From positions 1 to 41,868 of the IMG/VR virus record IMGVR_UViG_3300037264_005735: a stretch of 41,868 bases of DNA. The stretch is one strand, 5' to 3'. The notes below the pieces were generated by a model. That model ran no database searches and was not told where the DNA came from. It worked only from the letters and a program-made list of their open reading frames with translations. The stretch is from a virus. Positions 8,058-16,700 of this stretch are shown here, one piece after another (the stretch's first letter is position 1; each line of letters begins with the position of its first letter). The position numbers were made by a program, and so were the translations under genes.

Positions 8058-10592
8058 TCACTGCGGTCCCTGGCACTCCTCTTCGAGGACCTCCAGGACC
8101 GTCTGCACCTGGTTGTGGGCCGGGACGAACTCCACTGTACCATCCAGGTTCACCCTGGTGATCACCGGGATCTTGTTCGTCTTGCACCCAATCCCGGGGT
8201 CGATCTCCCCCTCGGGGCCGCTGACTCGGCGAATCTGCGCCGCGCACACCGCGATCTCGAAGGCGTCGGGTCCCACCTCACAGGCGGGCGCGAGCGGGTT
8301 CGGGTCAGGCTCCGGCTGCCTCGGGACCCCCATCCTCGGTGCTTGGATGCCCCTCGGGGCCTCAGGCTCCGAGAAGTACCCGCAGGAGGCGATCTGCTGC
8401 TCGAAGAGTGCCTCCACATCGTCCCAGGACTCGACCACGACCGATCCGTTATTGGACAGCCAGTTGTCGATCGCGTACTCGTCGTGCGCCAGGGGTTCCA
8501 TCCAGTAGATGCACCACGACACTATCCGCGTGAAGTCCGGCATCCCGTCCGGGATCGTGAAGTCCCCCGTGTTGATGACGAGCGTCTCCACCGCCCCCGA
8601 GGTCACATGGTCGTAGTAGGCCCGCTTCCCATCCGCATCCACGAGCATGATCCGCACAGGAGCCGACGGCCTGTTCGACTGGAGATCGAGCGTGATATTC
8701 GGACCGATATCGATCGCCGGGTCGAAGTACCGGCACATAGCGAACGGGGTGATCTGCACCGGGTTCTCGATGCAGGCCCACAACGCCCCCCCTTGCCCCA
8801 TGAGAGGCGGCCCCTGACGGCAGATGTCGCACTCCGGCGGCGGAGGCGGAACGGGAGGCAGCTCGTGCAGGGGCACGATCTCGAAGCAGAGCGTCAGGAT
8901 CACGTTGTCGATGCACTTCGGGAGCTCGATCAGCTTCTCCAGCCTCGTGATCCCGTCCTGGATGGTCAGCCCGGGCTTCTCCGGGTCGAACGTCGAGGGC
9001 TCCCACATCCGGTACGTCCTGGTCCCGACGTACTGGCAGGAGGAGTAGAGGTCCAGCACCATGAGCGGGATGACCGCCTCCTCCCCCTTAGTCACGCAGA
9101 CCGTCTCGATGAGCAGGAACTCGCCGCCGCACTTGATCCCCCCACATACCTCCTGCCTCACCACACATACTACGCAGGAGCGGTTCGACGCCGGGAAGTG
9201 GAGCTCCAGGGACTTGCACCCGCAGAGGTCCTCCCCGCAGAGCGACCCGCACATCCCCATCGAGACGATGACCCTCTCCGCCTCCTCCGGGGGGTACCCA
9301 TAGAGCGGCTGGGGAGCGGCGTTCTCCCACCCCGTGAACCCGTCCTCGAACAGCCCGTTCGAGACCAGGTTGGACCCGAGGATCGAGTCAATCTGGGATT
9401 TTCTATAATATCTGTCGTCGTGGACCTTGAAGTAGCGGGGGTCCAGCGGGTCGTTCACTTCGCTCCAGTTCGGCACCTCGTCCAGGTCGCCGAGGAGATG
9501 GGAGTCCCGCTTCATGTGCCGCTGGGCGACCGTATCCTCGCAGAGGGCATTCCCGTCGATGATGCAGGTCCCCAGCACCCTCCGGCCCAGGGCCAGAGTG
9601 ATGTTCGCCTGCATGACCAGGGTGCCCGTCATGGTGTCCCCGGTCACGTTCACGAAGCGGTCGTCGATCTCGTCCAGACGGAAGAGCTTCCTCCGGAGGT
9701 CCGTGATCATCGCGTCCGTGATGGTTGGGTTTCCCGCCGGGCGCTCGATCAGGGCCAAGGGGACGACGACGTGCGGGTTCCCGTCCGTGTCCGTCCACCC
9801 CGAGGGCATGACATAGGGGAGGACGATCCCCTCCTCCACCTTGACCGTCTGGACCAGCTTCCACCGGAACATCGCCTCGATCTGCATCGAATCGACCGTG
9901 TGCTTGAGGTCCGTGTCCTCCGTCGGGTTCACCTCGTCGAGGTAGCAGTCGAGGTACACCAGGTCCTTCCGGTTCGCCAGGGGCGTCGTCAGCCCCACCC
10001 GGTACTGCGCCCCGACCGCCGCGACCATCGTGACCCCCACCCGGATCGTGGTCGCCGTGTTGGCGACGATCGCGTAGGCGTTCGCCGGGACGGCCAGGTC
10101 CGGGGTGAGGATCCTGCCCACCAGGGCGCCGGGCGTGAAGTCGGCCGCGGTGTCCACGAGGGTGTCGTTCGGGAGGACGGTCTGGATGAAGGCCGTGGAA
10201 ATCGGGGCCGTCTGGCCGCCGGACATGAACGTCTCGTCCGCCCAGAGCTGCGCGTGGTGCCCCTTGTTGAACATCCCCTCCGGCCCGGGCTGCGGCAGAA
10301 CCACCGTCTTGTCGGCGTTGACCGTGAGGTTGACAGCGGGGAGGACGTTCCCGCCGTTGATGAGGAACTCGTTCACCAGGTTCGGGAGGTTCTGGCTGAT
10401 GAGGAAGGCGTCGCCCAAGGCGCCATCGCCCAGGGCCGACTGGATGATCCGGCGGAGCTGGGTGAAAGTGGAGTCCATCTGGTCGTTGTAGTCGGCGTCG
10501 ACGAGGGGGACTCCTGCCTGGAGGATTGTTTGCACATAGCGGCGAGCCTCATCAAACATTCGCCGCGTTATGATTGCTGTGCTGCTTCCCAT
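8058..10592 (-). CDS. DUF6519-like tail/baseplate protein with C-terminal binding module (844 aa)
   Basis: The N-terminus contains FDEARRYVQTILQAGVPLVD followed by ADYNDQ, resembling the start of DUF6519-type proteins of contractile tails (usual form QQGRVxLDADWNEQ). Residues 100-330 are beta-rich, with a DDRFVNVTGDTMTGTL segment typical of tail-fibre proteins. The C-terminal part has paired cysteines (CGSLCGEDLCGC) and a jelly-roll-like module with VRIMLVDADGKRAYYD, matching modules in the next gene. It probably links the baseplate to the adhesins. The start ATG at 10592 is 1 base after the stop of the LAGLIDADG gene, whose end supplies the GGAGGAAGG site. The first 22 codons are unusually A/T-ending and duplicate the fragment at 11356-11436. 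Confidence 0.78.
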   Translation of the reverse strand: MGSSTAIITRRMFDEARRYVQTILQAGVPLVDADYNDQMDSTFTQLRRIIQSALGDGALGDAFLISQNLPNLVNEFLINGGNVLPAVNLTVNADKTVVLPQPGPEGMFNKGHHAQLWADETFMSGGQTAPISTAFIQTVLPNDTLVDTAADFTPGALVGRILTPDLAVPANAYAIVANTATTIRVGVTMVAAVGAQYRVGLTTPLANRKDLVYLDCYLDEVNPTEDTDLKHTVDSMQIEAMFRWKLVQTVKVEEGIVLPYVMPSGWTDTDGNPHVVVPLALIERPAGNPTITDAMITDLRRKLFRLDEIDDRFVNVTGDTMTGTLVMQANITLALGRRVLGTCIIDGNALCEDTVAQRHMKRDSHLLGDLDEVPNWSEVNDPLDPRYFKVHDDRYYRKSQIDSILGSNLVSNGLFEDGFTGWENAAPQPLYGYPPEEAERVIVSMGMCGSLCGEDLCGCKSLELHFPASNRSCVVCVVRQEVCGGIKCGGEFLLIETVCVTKGEEAVIPLMVLDLYSSCQYVGTRTYRMWEPSTFDPEKPGLTIQDGITRLEKLIELPKCIDNVILTLCFEIVPLHELPPVPPPPPECDICRQGPPLMGQGGALWACIENPVQITPFAMCRYFDPAIDIGPNITLDLQSNRPSAPVRIMLVDADGKRAYYDHVTSGAVETLVINTGDFTIPDGMPDFTRIVSWCIYWMEPLAHDEYAIDNWLSNNGSVVVESWDDVEALFEQQIASCGYFSEPEAPRGIQAPRMGVPRQPEPDPNPLAPACEVGPDAFEIAVCAAQIRRVSGPEGEIDPGIGCKTNKIPVITRVNLDGTVEFVPAHNQVQTVLEVLEEECQGPQ
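10527..10592 (-). other. Recoded 5' segment of the DUF6519-like gene (codons 1-22)
   Basis: Among the 22 codons after the ATG through codon 23, 11 end in A or T, against 3 of the next 22. Compared with the leftover copy at 11374-11436, 18 of 21 residues are identical, and 10 of the 17 identical non-Met codons differ synonymously (for example GGA/GGC, ACA/ACG, GCA/GCC, GAT/GAC, TAT/TAC). Normal codon usage resumes at about the point where similarity to the leftover ends. Confidence 0.8.
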
Positions 10593-10593
10593 A

Positions 10594-11310
10594 TCAAGCC
10601 TTCCTCCGCCAGATCGGTACGTGCGACCACGCTTGACAATGGTTCGACCGGAACCCGAGACTGGCGAATCTCGTCGCGTACTCCTTGGTCGTATCCCCGA
10701 ATCCCTTCCGATTCGCGTTCGCCGCCCGCTTCTTGCTGAACTCCAGCATCAGTTCGGCCCTCTCCCTCTTGTTCACCAGGAAAGGAAGAAGTTCCTGGCA
10801 CAGCCGCCAGATCGACCCTGCCTTATTGACCCTGATCTCGATCCGGTCCTTCCACTTCTCATTCTTGGAGATGTCATTTCCTACAGTGAATTCCACACCC
10901 ATCTTCTGAAGAATCTCTATCACCTTTCCGGCAAGTCTCGGATCTGTGTTCGAGACCGACACGTTCGCGCCCGACACCGGTTTGCCTTCTCGCGGAGGGG
11001 CGATGCTTATCGATCCCTCTCCATCCCAGATACCCCCGAGCCACCCCATCTCCCTTTCGGTGAGACCGGCCTCTCCCCAGCTTTTTCCCACCAAGGAGTA
11101 CTGACCATCCAACGCCGCCATGATTCGCTCTGCGTCCTCCGGTCGGAGATAGCGCCATCCCCCAATATCCTCCACCTGGACCCCCATCTCATCAATCTTC
11201 CGAAGGATCACCTTCCTCCGCCTTCCCGATCTCTTGCGAACCTCCAGAATCGAAACTAACCCCCGCCCGTGGGCTTCCTTGTACCGCTTCTGAATCAGGG
11301 CTCCTCTCAT
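10594..11310 (-). CDS. LAGLIDADG homing endonuclease (free-standing, 238 aa)
   Basis: A single LAGLIDADG helix is visible at residues 86-100, REMGWLGGIWDGEGS, with Asp96 as the likely metal-binding residue. Single-motif enzymes usually act as homodimers that cut long asymmetric DNA sites. The first 60 residues are basic with a probable helix-turn-helix (IQKRYKEAHGRGL). The start ATG at 11310 has a strong AAAGGAGG site, which lies inside the hairpin described at 11319-11343. The stop is 1 base before the DUF6519-like gene. Upstream lies a leftover of that gene's 5' end (11356-11436), so the endonuclease interrupts the native gene start. The target is therefore probably the 5' end of the DUF6519-like gene. 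The endonuclease assignment is strong; the target is inferred. Confidence 0.88.
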   Translation of the reverse strand: MRGALIQKRYKEAHGRGLVSILEVRKRSGRRRKVILRKIDEMGVQVEDIGGWRYLRPEDAERIMAALDGQYSLVGKSWGEAGLTEREMGWLGGIWDGEGSISIAPPREGKPVSGANVSVSNTDPRLAGKVIEILQKMGVEFTVGNDISKNEKWKDRIEIRVNKAGSIWRLCQELLPFLVNKRERAELMLEFSKKRAANANRKGFGDTTKEYATRFASLGFRSNHCQAWSHVPIWRRKA

Positions 11311-11318
11311 CGGGCACC

Positions 11319-11359
11319 TCCTTTGTATAAAAGATACAAAGGATGCCCTATCGTGTCAA
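11319..11359 (-). promoter_or_regulatory. Promoter overlapping a Shine-Dalgarno-sequestering hairpin for the endonuclease gene
   Basis: On the minus strand TTGACA (11354-11359), 17 bases, then TATCTT (11331-11336). A perfect 10-bp inverted repeat, TCCTTTGTAT (11334-11343) and ATACAAAGGA (11319-11328) with a 5-base loop, overlaps the -10 box. Its 3' arm contains the first part of the GGAGG site. Read-through mRNA would fold and hide this site. A transcript from this promoter would start near 11324, inside the 3' arm, and would be unable to form the stem. The -35 box overlaps the stop codon of the leftover fragment. Confidence 0.75.
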
Positions 11360-11436
11360 GATGTTTCCTTTATTTGGACGTAGCGTTTCGCCTCGTCAAA
11401 GAGTCGTCTCGTGATTATGGCCGTGCTCTGGCCCAT
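11356..11436 (-). pseudogene. Leftover 5' fragment of the DUF6519-like gene (26 codons)
   Basis: ATG at 11436, with GGAGG upstream, encodes MGQSTAIITRRLFDEAKRYV, then Gln and five unrelated residues before TGA. The first 21 codons match the start of the complete gene at 10592 (18 identical residues; differences S/Q, M/L, R/K). Its codon usage is closer to the surrounding genes than that of the complete gene's start. I interpret it as the native start of the gene, cut off by insertion of the endonuclease cassette. It may still be translated as a short peptide. Confidence 0.82.
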
Positions 11437-11457
11437 CGGAACCTCCGGCCCCGCATC

Positions 11458-11472
11458 CGCACACCGTGTGCG
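11458..11472 (-). repeat. Intergenic palindrome, copy 1 of 3
   Basis: CGCACACGGTGTGCG on the minus strand: 7-bp arms around one central base, directly after the TAG stop of the 200-aa gene (11473-11475). Further copies are at 28175-28193 and 37831-37847. Confidence 0.8.
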
Positions 11473-12075
11473 CTACATTTGGAAGTTTATGTACCTTGTG
11501 ATCTTGACGCTGGCGTTCTTGAACTTCGCCACATGGTAGATCAGGTTCACCATCGTACCCGAGCCCAGGGCCGCAGTCGCCTGCCCGCAAAAGATGCCCT
11601 GCTCCCGGATGTACTCCCCCGCCATCCCGTTTGCCTCTGTATAGTCGAGGATCGTCTGGACCAGGATGCTCCTCGTCGGCCCCGGCACCGGGTTCCCCAA
11701 CGGGTCCAGGTACGAGATGGCCGTCGGAGGCTTCCTGAAGTACTCGTCCACCAGGGAAACCGCCGAGACCAGGGGCGTCGGCGGTGTCGGGAGCGGGTCC
11801 CACGCGGGAAGCCCCCTCCCGACCGCATGGTACTTGATCCCCCCCGCGAAGTTCGGGTCGCCCTTCATCAGGGCAGCCAGGGCGATCGACATCCCGAGGA
11901 CGATCATGTTCGAGTTCCAGGGCGTCTCCTCGACCACCTCCTCCGTCCCGTCGGGCCGCCTGCGGGTGACAACGTCCTTCCACCGTCCCTTCACCTTCGT
12001 GAGGGCGTCATAGACATCCCTGGGAACCGCCACCCTCGGCCTCGGCTTGGGTTTAGGCTCTCCCACCTGCGACAC
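11473..12075 (-). CDS. Tail-associated protein of unknown function (200 aa)
   Basis: A GTG start at 12075 (MSQVGEPKPKPRPRV) lies 6 bases after the upstream fibre gene and follows a purine-rich site. The N-terminus is rich in KP/RP. The body contains NSNMIVLGMSIALAALMKGD and IKYHAVGRG, a pattern I associate loosely with tail-tip or fibre-attached proteins of large contractile phages, without a firm family name. The C-terminus is beta-rich (VKITRYINFQM). It lies between a fibre gene and the DUF6519-like gene, so a virion role is likely but unproven. No membrane anchor is obvious. Confidence 0.65.
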   Translation of the reverse strand: MSQVGEPKPKPRPRVAVPRDVYDALTKVKGRWKDVVTRRRPDGTEEVVEETPWNSNMIVLGMSIALAALMKGDPNFAGGIKYHAVGRGLPAWDPLPTPPTPLVSAVSLVDEYFRKPPTAISYLDPLGNPVPGPTRSILVQTILDYTEANGMAGEYIREQGIFCGQATAALGSGTMVNLIYHVAKFKNASVKITRYINFQM

Positions 12076-12081
12076 CTCTCG

Positions 12082-13107
12082 CTACCCACCCCTCAGCTCA
12101 CGCATGATGCCAGACCCGTAACCCGAGTACAGGTCAGACACCTTCCGCACCACAACCATCAGCCCCCTATTCGCGGTCGTCAGGAACGTCGAGGACCCGA
12201 GATTCGAGTCCTGAAGTAGGGCCGGGGACCCAGTCGATCCTTGACCCCAAACCAGAGCCCTGGCGTTCTCGGCCGGGTTCATCATCAGCCTGACCTTGAA
12301 GTGGATCCCCGCCCCATTCGAGGTCGTCGTAACCGTCGTGGTCAGAGCACTCCATACGGTACCGTTGTAATACTCAACCACGATCTGATACGTCTGCGCG
12401 TTGTTGCTCCCGGCGAGCACTATCCTCCATTCCAGATCGGAGCTCACCAAGAGCTCGTTGGCCGCCCATGTATATGAGCCAAGCGACACCCATGTCGAAC
12501 TGTTGAGGACCGCCTCCTTCACCGAGTTGAGAGCGATCGCCCCGGACGTGTCGTAGGTGACAGCAGTAAAACCAGCAATCTGGGCCAGTGTCTTCACGTA
12601 CAGATTATTCGGCCTCTGCGTCGCGGTGGCCCCGATGTCCCCAGCACCGTCAGTGGACCAGAGGATGTCCTGGCTCGATCCCCCATCTAAGAGGAGATCC
12701 CCATTTAGGTTGATGTTGCCGGTCACAGCGAATCCGGCCAATCTTGTGGACCCGGATCCTCCCCTCGCGTTCCATGTCGCGCCATCGTACTGGAGGAGAT
12801 CACCCGCGTTCTTCGTGGTCGGGTTGGTGATCGCAGTGGAGGCATCCAGAAGCTCCACGGCGGTCGAGGCGTTGCGGAACTTGAATTTCCCGAGGTCCGT
12901 CCTGTACCAGATGTCCCCCGCAACCAGGGTTCCGGGGTCGGACGTGGCCCCCGTGATGGAAATGCGGTCGGTCTTGAGGACTGTCCCGCCCGCGCCGATG
13001 GAGCCGTTGGAGTCGACGTCCCCTATGTAGATCTTCTCGGTGAAGCGGGCGGGCGAGCTGTACCCTACCCTGGCGACCGAGTTCGACTCAAGGCTCAGGA
13101 GGGCCAT
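12082..13107 (-). CDS. Tail fibre protein (341 aa)
   Basis: Gly/Ser/Thr/Asn-rich, beta-rich composition typical of trimeric phage fibres. Segments such as GDIWYRTDLGKFKFRNAS and TKNAGDLLQYDGATWNARGG resemble fibre repeat motifs. The C-terminal half (AANELLVSSDLEWRIVLAGS, YQIVVEYYNGTVW) looks like a globular receptor-binding head. The start at 13107 has an AAGGG site and lies directly downstream of a strong terminator, so expression needs read-through or an unseen promoter. It probably contributes to host recognition. Confidence 0.7.
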   Translation of the reverse strand: MALLSLESNSVARVGYSSPARFTEKIYIGDVDSNGSIGAGGTVLKTDRISITGATSDPGTLVAGDIWYRTDLGKFKFRNASTAVELLDASTAITNPTTKNAGDLLQYDGATWNARGGSGSTRLAGFAVTGNINLNGDLLLDGGSSQDILWSTDGAGDIGATATQRPNNLYVKTLAQIAGFTAVTYDTSGAIALNSVKEAVLNSSTWVSLGSYTWAANELLVSSDLEWRIVLAGSNNAQTYQIVVEYYNGTVWSALTTTVTTTSNGAGIHFKVRLMMNPAENARALVWGQGSTGSPALLQDSNLGSSTFLTTANRGLMVVVRKVSDLYSGYGSGIMRELRGG

Positions 13108-13119
13108 CCATCAGCCCTT

Positions 13120-13165
13120 AAAAAAATGGACCGGCGCGGGACTTCGTTCCATCCCGCGCCAGTCC
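13120..13165 (-). terminator. Strong rho-independent terminator
   Basis: A 14-bp stem (13152-13165 with 13128-13141; one G-T wobble) with a 10-base loop is followed by seven T residues on the minus strand. It lies between the 163-aa gene and the next fibre gene and should end most transcription of the upstream fibre unit. Confidence 0.9.
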
Positions 13166-13174
13166 AATCCTTGA

Positions 13175-13666
13175 CTACGACTGCCCACCGGCCTCCCCGG
13201 ACTCCGTATTCCCCTCAGCCTTCTTCTCTCCCTCGGGAGGCGTCTCCTGCGGAGGTGGGACGGGCGGCTCGGATGAGGGTGCGGGATCGGGAGGCGTCGG
13301 GGGGGCCGCCATCGGCCTGGCCCTTTTGTAGTAGAACTTCCCGTTCTGCTCGAACACGTTGTCGCCAGCCTCGATGTTGAGGTGCCCGACGTCCCTCGTG
13401 TTCTCCTGCCGGATGAGCATGGTCTTGAGCCGAAGCGTCTCCTTCTTCTGGTCGAGGAGCGCCTGCTCGTTCTCGATCTCCCTGTTGGCTGCCGCGATGT
13501 TCTGGTCCTTCTGGACCGCCAGTCTGAACTTCAGGGCGTCGATCTCGGTGATCTCGAAGATTGGAGCGCCACCGGGGGGCACCGGCATCTGAATCATCTT
13601 GCCCATACCCCTCGGAGTGATCCCCTGCGCCGGAGGCCTGAGAGGAATCTTGTTGTGCTTGCTCAC
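13175..13666 (-). CDS. Coiled-coil protein with proline-rich tail (163 aa)
   Basis: Starts MSKHNKIPLRPPAQGITPRG at 13666 with an AAGGAAGG site. Residues 40-90 are a charged helical stretch (FRLAVQKDQNIAAANREIEN) likely to form a coiled coil. It is followed by a short beta segment (VFEQNGKFYYKRA) and a C-terminal 50 residues rich in Pro and Glu. It sits between the large fibre gene and a terminator, so it is the last gene of that unit. It may be a fibre chaperone, a hinge or a fibre-attachment protein. No family was recognised. Confidence 0.65.
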   Translation of the reverse strand: MSKHNKIPLRPPAQGITPRGMGKMIQMPVPPGGAPIFEITEIDALKFRLAVQKDQNIAAANREIENEQALLDQKKETLRLKTMLIRQENTRDVGHLNIEAGDNVFEQNGKFYYKRARPMAAPPTPPDPAPSSEPPVPPPQETPPEGEKKAEGNTESGEAGGQS

Positions 13667-13753
13667 TTTAGCACCTTCCTTTCGCTTGTTCCCTGCCCTA
13701 TCACATGGGCAAAGGGGCGAGGGGCCACGAACCCCCCGCCCCCCATGTTCGGT

Positions 13754-16700
13754 TTACCCCACGATGTCCACCGCGCTGAAGGAGATGTAGACCTGGGCGG
13801 TGGCCTCATCCTGGAGCGCCCGCCCGACGGCCTGGACGACCAAGAGCGGATCGGCCTCGCTGGCCTTGACGACGCCCCCGGCATTGTCGGCGTAGACGAG
13901 CTCGTTTGCCACGATCCCGAGGATGCTGTTGCTGTTCACGAGGCACACCGAACCCGGGAAGGAAACCCATCCGAAGCTGCTAGGGTCCGAGGCAAAGGCC
14001 GTCTGCGCGATGGCCGCCACGGTGTCCACCGCCGTGGTCAATCCAGGCGTACCCTGCACCTGGAAGTTCCCCGTGATCTTGCAGGTATCCCCTTCGGCGA
14101 TCACGACGCCGCTGTTGTTGACGACGTACATCTGAGGCCCGTACTGTGTCAGGCGCGTCAGCCCGAGATAGAGGATCTTGCTGGTCGCCGTGCCGGGCAC
14201 GGTGCTGCCGAGGAAGACGGACCCGGTGCCGGGCAGCAGCGTCTCGGGGTTCGCGGCCGCGCTGCCGATGGTCACCTTCGATGTGGACGTATTGATGTCG
14301 AACCAGCTGTCCCCACCCCCGCTGTCCGAGATGTTGAACGCCGCCGCCGTAGCGTCGGGGATGATTATGGCCGTCTTGCCGGAGCCGAAGATGGTGAGTT
14401 TCGCCGCTCCGCTGGAGTCCTGTATCTGGAAGTCCGTGGCTACCGTAGTGGTCCCCAGCTTGAAAATCGTGGACCCGGTTGCGAGCGTGTTGTTGATGGT
14501 GAGGTCGCCCGTATTGTGAGTCCAGAGGGTATTCGTCCCGCTGGCCGAGAGGGTGTCGTCGGTCCCGCCCGTCCCCAGCCGCAGGCTCTTGCCGTCCGCG
14601 ACGGTCACGTTGTCGTTGGCGTCGATCGGCCCGGTGTGCGTGGTGGTCCCCGTCCCCTGGAAAGAGTAGGACGGGTTGTCCACCGCGTTGCCGAACTTCA
14701 TTGCCGGAGTATCGGTGTTGACATCAAGGTACTTGTCCCCCGCCGCCCGGTACAGCGAGAAGGCCGCCGTTGCGGAGTTGTTCATCACGATGTTCTTCGC
14801 GCCCGTCCCGAGGAGGCTGACCGTTCCGTTGGATGCCGCGATGTTCACGGCGGTCGCGTTGGTCGGGGCGATGGCGAGCGCGGCAGCCGTGCTCCGGTCC
14901 ACTCCGCCATTGGCGTTGATGACCCCGGTCGCCGTGGTGATCCCTGTGATGCCCAGCGTCGTGTCGAGGGTAGTCGCTTCGTTCACCTTCAGGGTGCCCT
15001 TCACCTGCGTCTGGACCCCTGACTTGCTGATGTCCACGGCGCTTGCATTCGTCCCGGCGATGATCAGCCCGGCAGCCGTCGAGCGATCCAGCCCGCCGTT
15101 GGCGTAGGCCGCGCCCGTGAAGGTTGATGCCCCCGTCACCCCGAGGGTCGTGTCCATCGTCACGGCCTCGTCGCAGTTGGCCGTGCCGAGGATCGTGGTC
15201 ATGGCCGCGGACTTACCCAGGTTGAGGGATGTCGCCGTGACCCCCGCGACGGCGAGAGCCCCGGCGGCGGACCTGTCGAAGCTCACCGCGGAGAGAGCCC
15301 CCGCCGCCGTCGACAGGACGTTGGCGTTCGCGGCCCACGCGGACCCGGTGCCCCGAAGGGTGTTGTCGAGTGTTGGTGTGGGGAGCGTCTGAGCCGCCGC
15401 GAGGTCGAAGTTGATCGTGTCGGTGGTCGCGTTTCCAGTGATCACCATCGTGCTGCCGGTCGAGGTCAAGTTCAGCGTGTCCGATCCGGAGTCTGCTACC
15501 GGGTTGGTCCCGGCCGGGCAGGCCATCGTGGTGAACGAGTTCGTGACGGCGGGAGCCGCCGTCCACCCAGCCGTGGTTCCGTCCGACGTGAGGTAGTAAC
15601 CGTTGGCCCCGATGGGCAACTTGGCCCACGTATTGGCGGCTGCGCCGACCATGATGTCGCCCACCGCCGTCGTGCTCTGGCCCGTGCCTCCCATCGTCGC
15701 GGCGAGCGTGCCGACCGACCATGTACCGGCGGTAACTCTTGCCGCCCCCGTCGCCGCGCTGGTGTCGATCGCCGTGCCGCCGAGCGTCGTGGCCTGATTG
15801 TGGCCCGAGAGGGCGAAGGCTGCCGCGTGATTCCCGTCGAGCAGGTCCGCGTCCAGTGTGCTGCCCGAGCCGTCGTTCAGGGAATGCCACGTCGTCGCGG
15901 TGCCGCCCGAGGTCCGAAGCTGGAGCGTGTCGCTCGCAAACCAGGCGTCCCCCGTGCTCGGACTTCCGTTCGCCACCGGGAGGGCGAGCCTTGTCGCGCC
16001 GCTCATGTTCACGATGTTGTCGAAATCGGTGAGGGCGTCGAACTCGTAGTCGCCCGTCAGGGCGTTCGCCCCCGTGAAGTCGAACGCCTTGTTGAAGGAG
16101 AGGGTGTTGCCTGTCTCCAAGAGACCTTCCCCCGCTATGACCGACATAGGCCCCGCGAAGATGACCCACTGCGTGCTCGCCGCCTCATATGCGAAGGCGT
16201 TGTTGTCGTAGTACGAGACATGTGATGGGTCATGAACCAGGATGGCCCACCCGTTCGAGGGCGTGGTCTTGGAGGCGGGCGTGTTGCTCGTCCCGCCGAA
16301 CTGCGCGATCTTGTTCACGTCCGCGATGTCCGTGAGCGGGGCATACAGCGTCATGTCGCCGATCAGGAGCCGAGTCGTATCCGGGACAAACCCACCGGAG
16401 TTCGACACGATCTTCTTCCATGCCAGACTGGCATTGGCCTCTGCCACGTCACCGATGGCGAGAAGATCGGAGCCTGCGTTCGCGGGCGTTCCTGCGCTGC
16501 CCGCGACCACGGTCCACCCCGCGCTGGGAACAAGCGCATCGATCTGCACGATGGTCCGCGTGCCGATGTAGTCCTTGGCCGCGGCAGGGGGCTGCCAGGA
16601 GAGCCCGGCAACCGCCGCATCGAGCTGCCCCTTGTTGACCACGTCGCCAGAAGCAGCCCCGTCCGCGACGCCCGTGATCTTCACGCCGCCCATCGGGAGC

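Noticed and set aside
7884-10739. Long open frame of 951 codons on the plus strand
   Set aside because: It is antisense to the DUF6519-like gene and the start of the giant adhesin, rich in Arg/Pro/His, has no ribosome site and crosses minus-strand genes with clear homology. Its openness follows from G/C-rich third positions.
10527-11436. A group I intron or intein instead of a cassette with a regenerated start
   Set aside because: The downstream gene has its own start codon and complete N-terminus, and no joining of the leftover to the downstream copy would be required. No intein splice motifs were seen.
13690-13750. GC-rich hairpin after the large fibre gene as a terminator
   Set aside because: Stem is interrupted and the T run is only three bases; too weak to call.
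13382-15022. Open frame of 546 codons on the plus strand
   Set aside because: Antisense to the fibre gene, with shadow-like composition and no recognisable domain.
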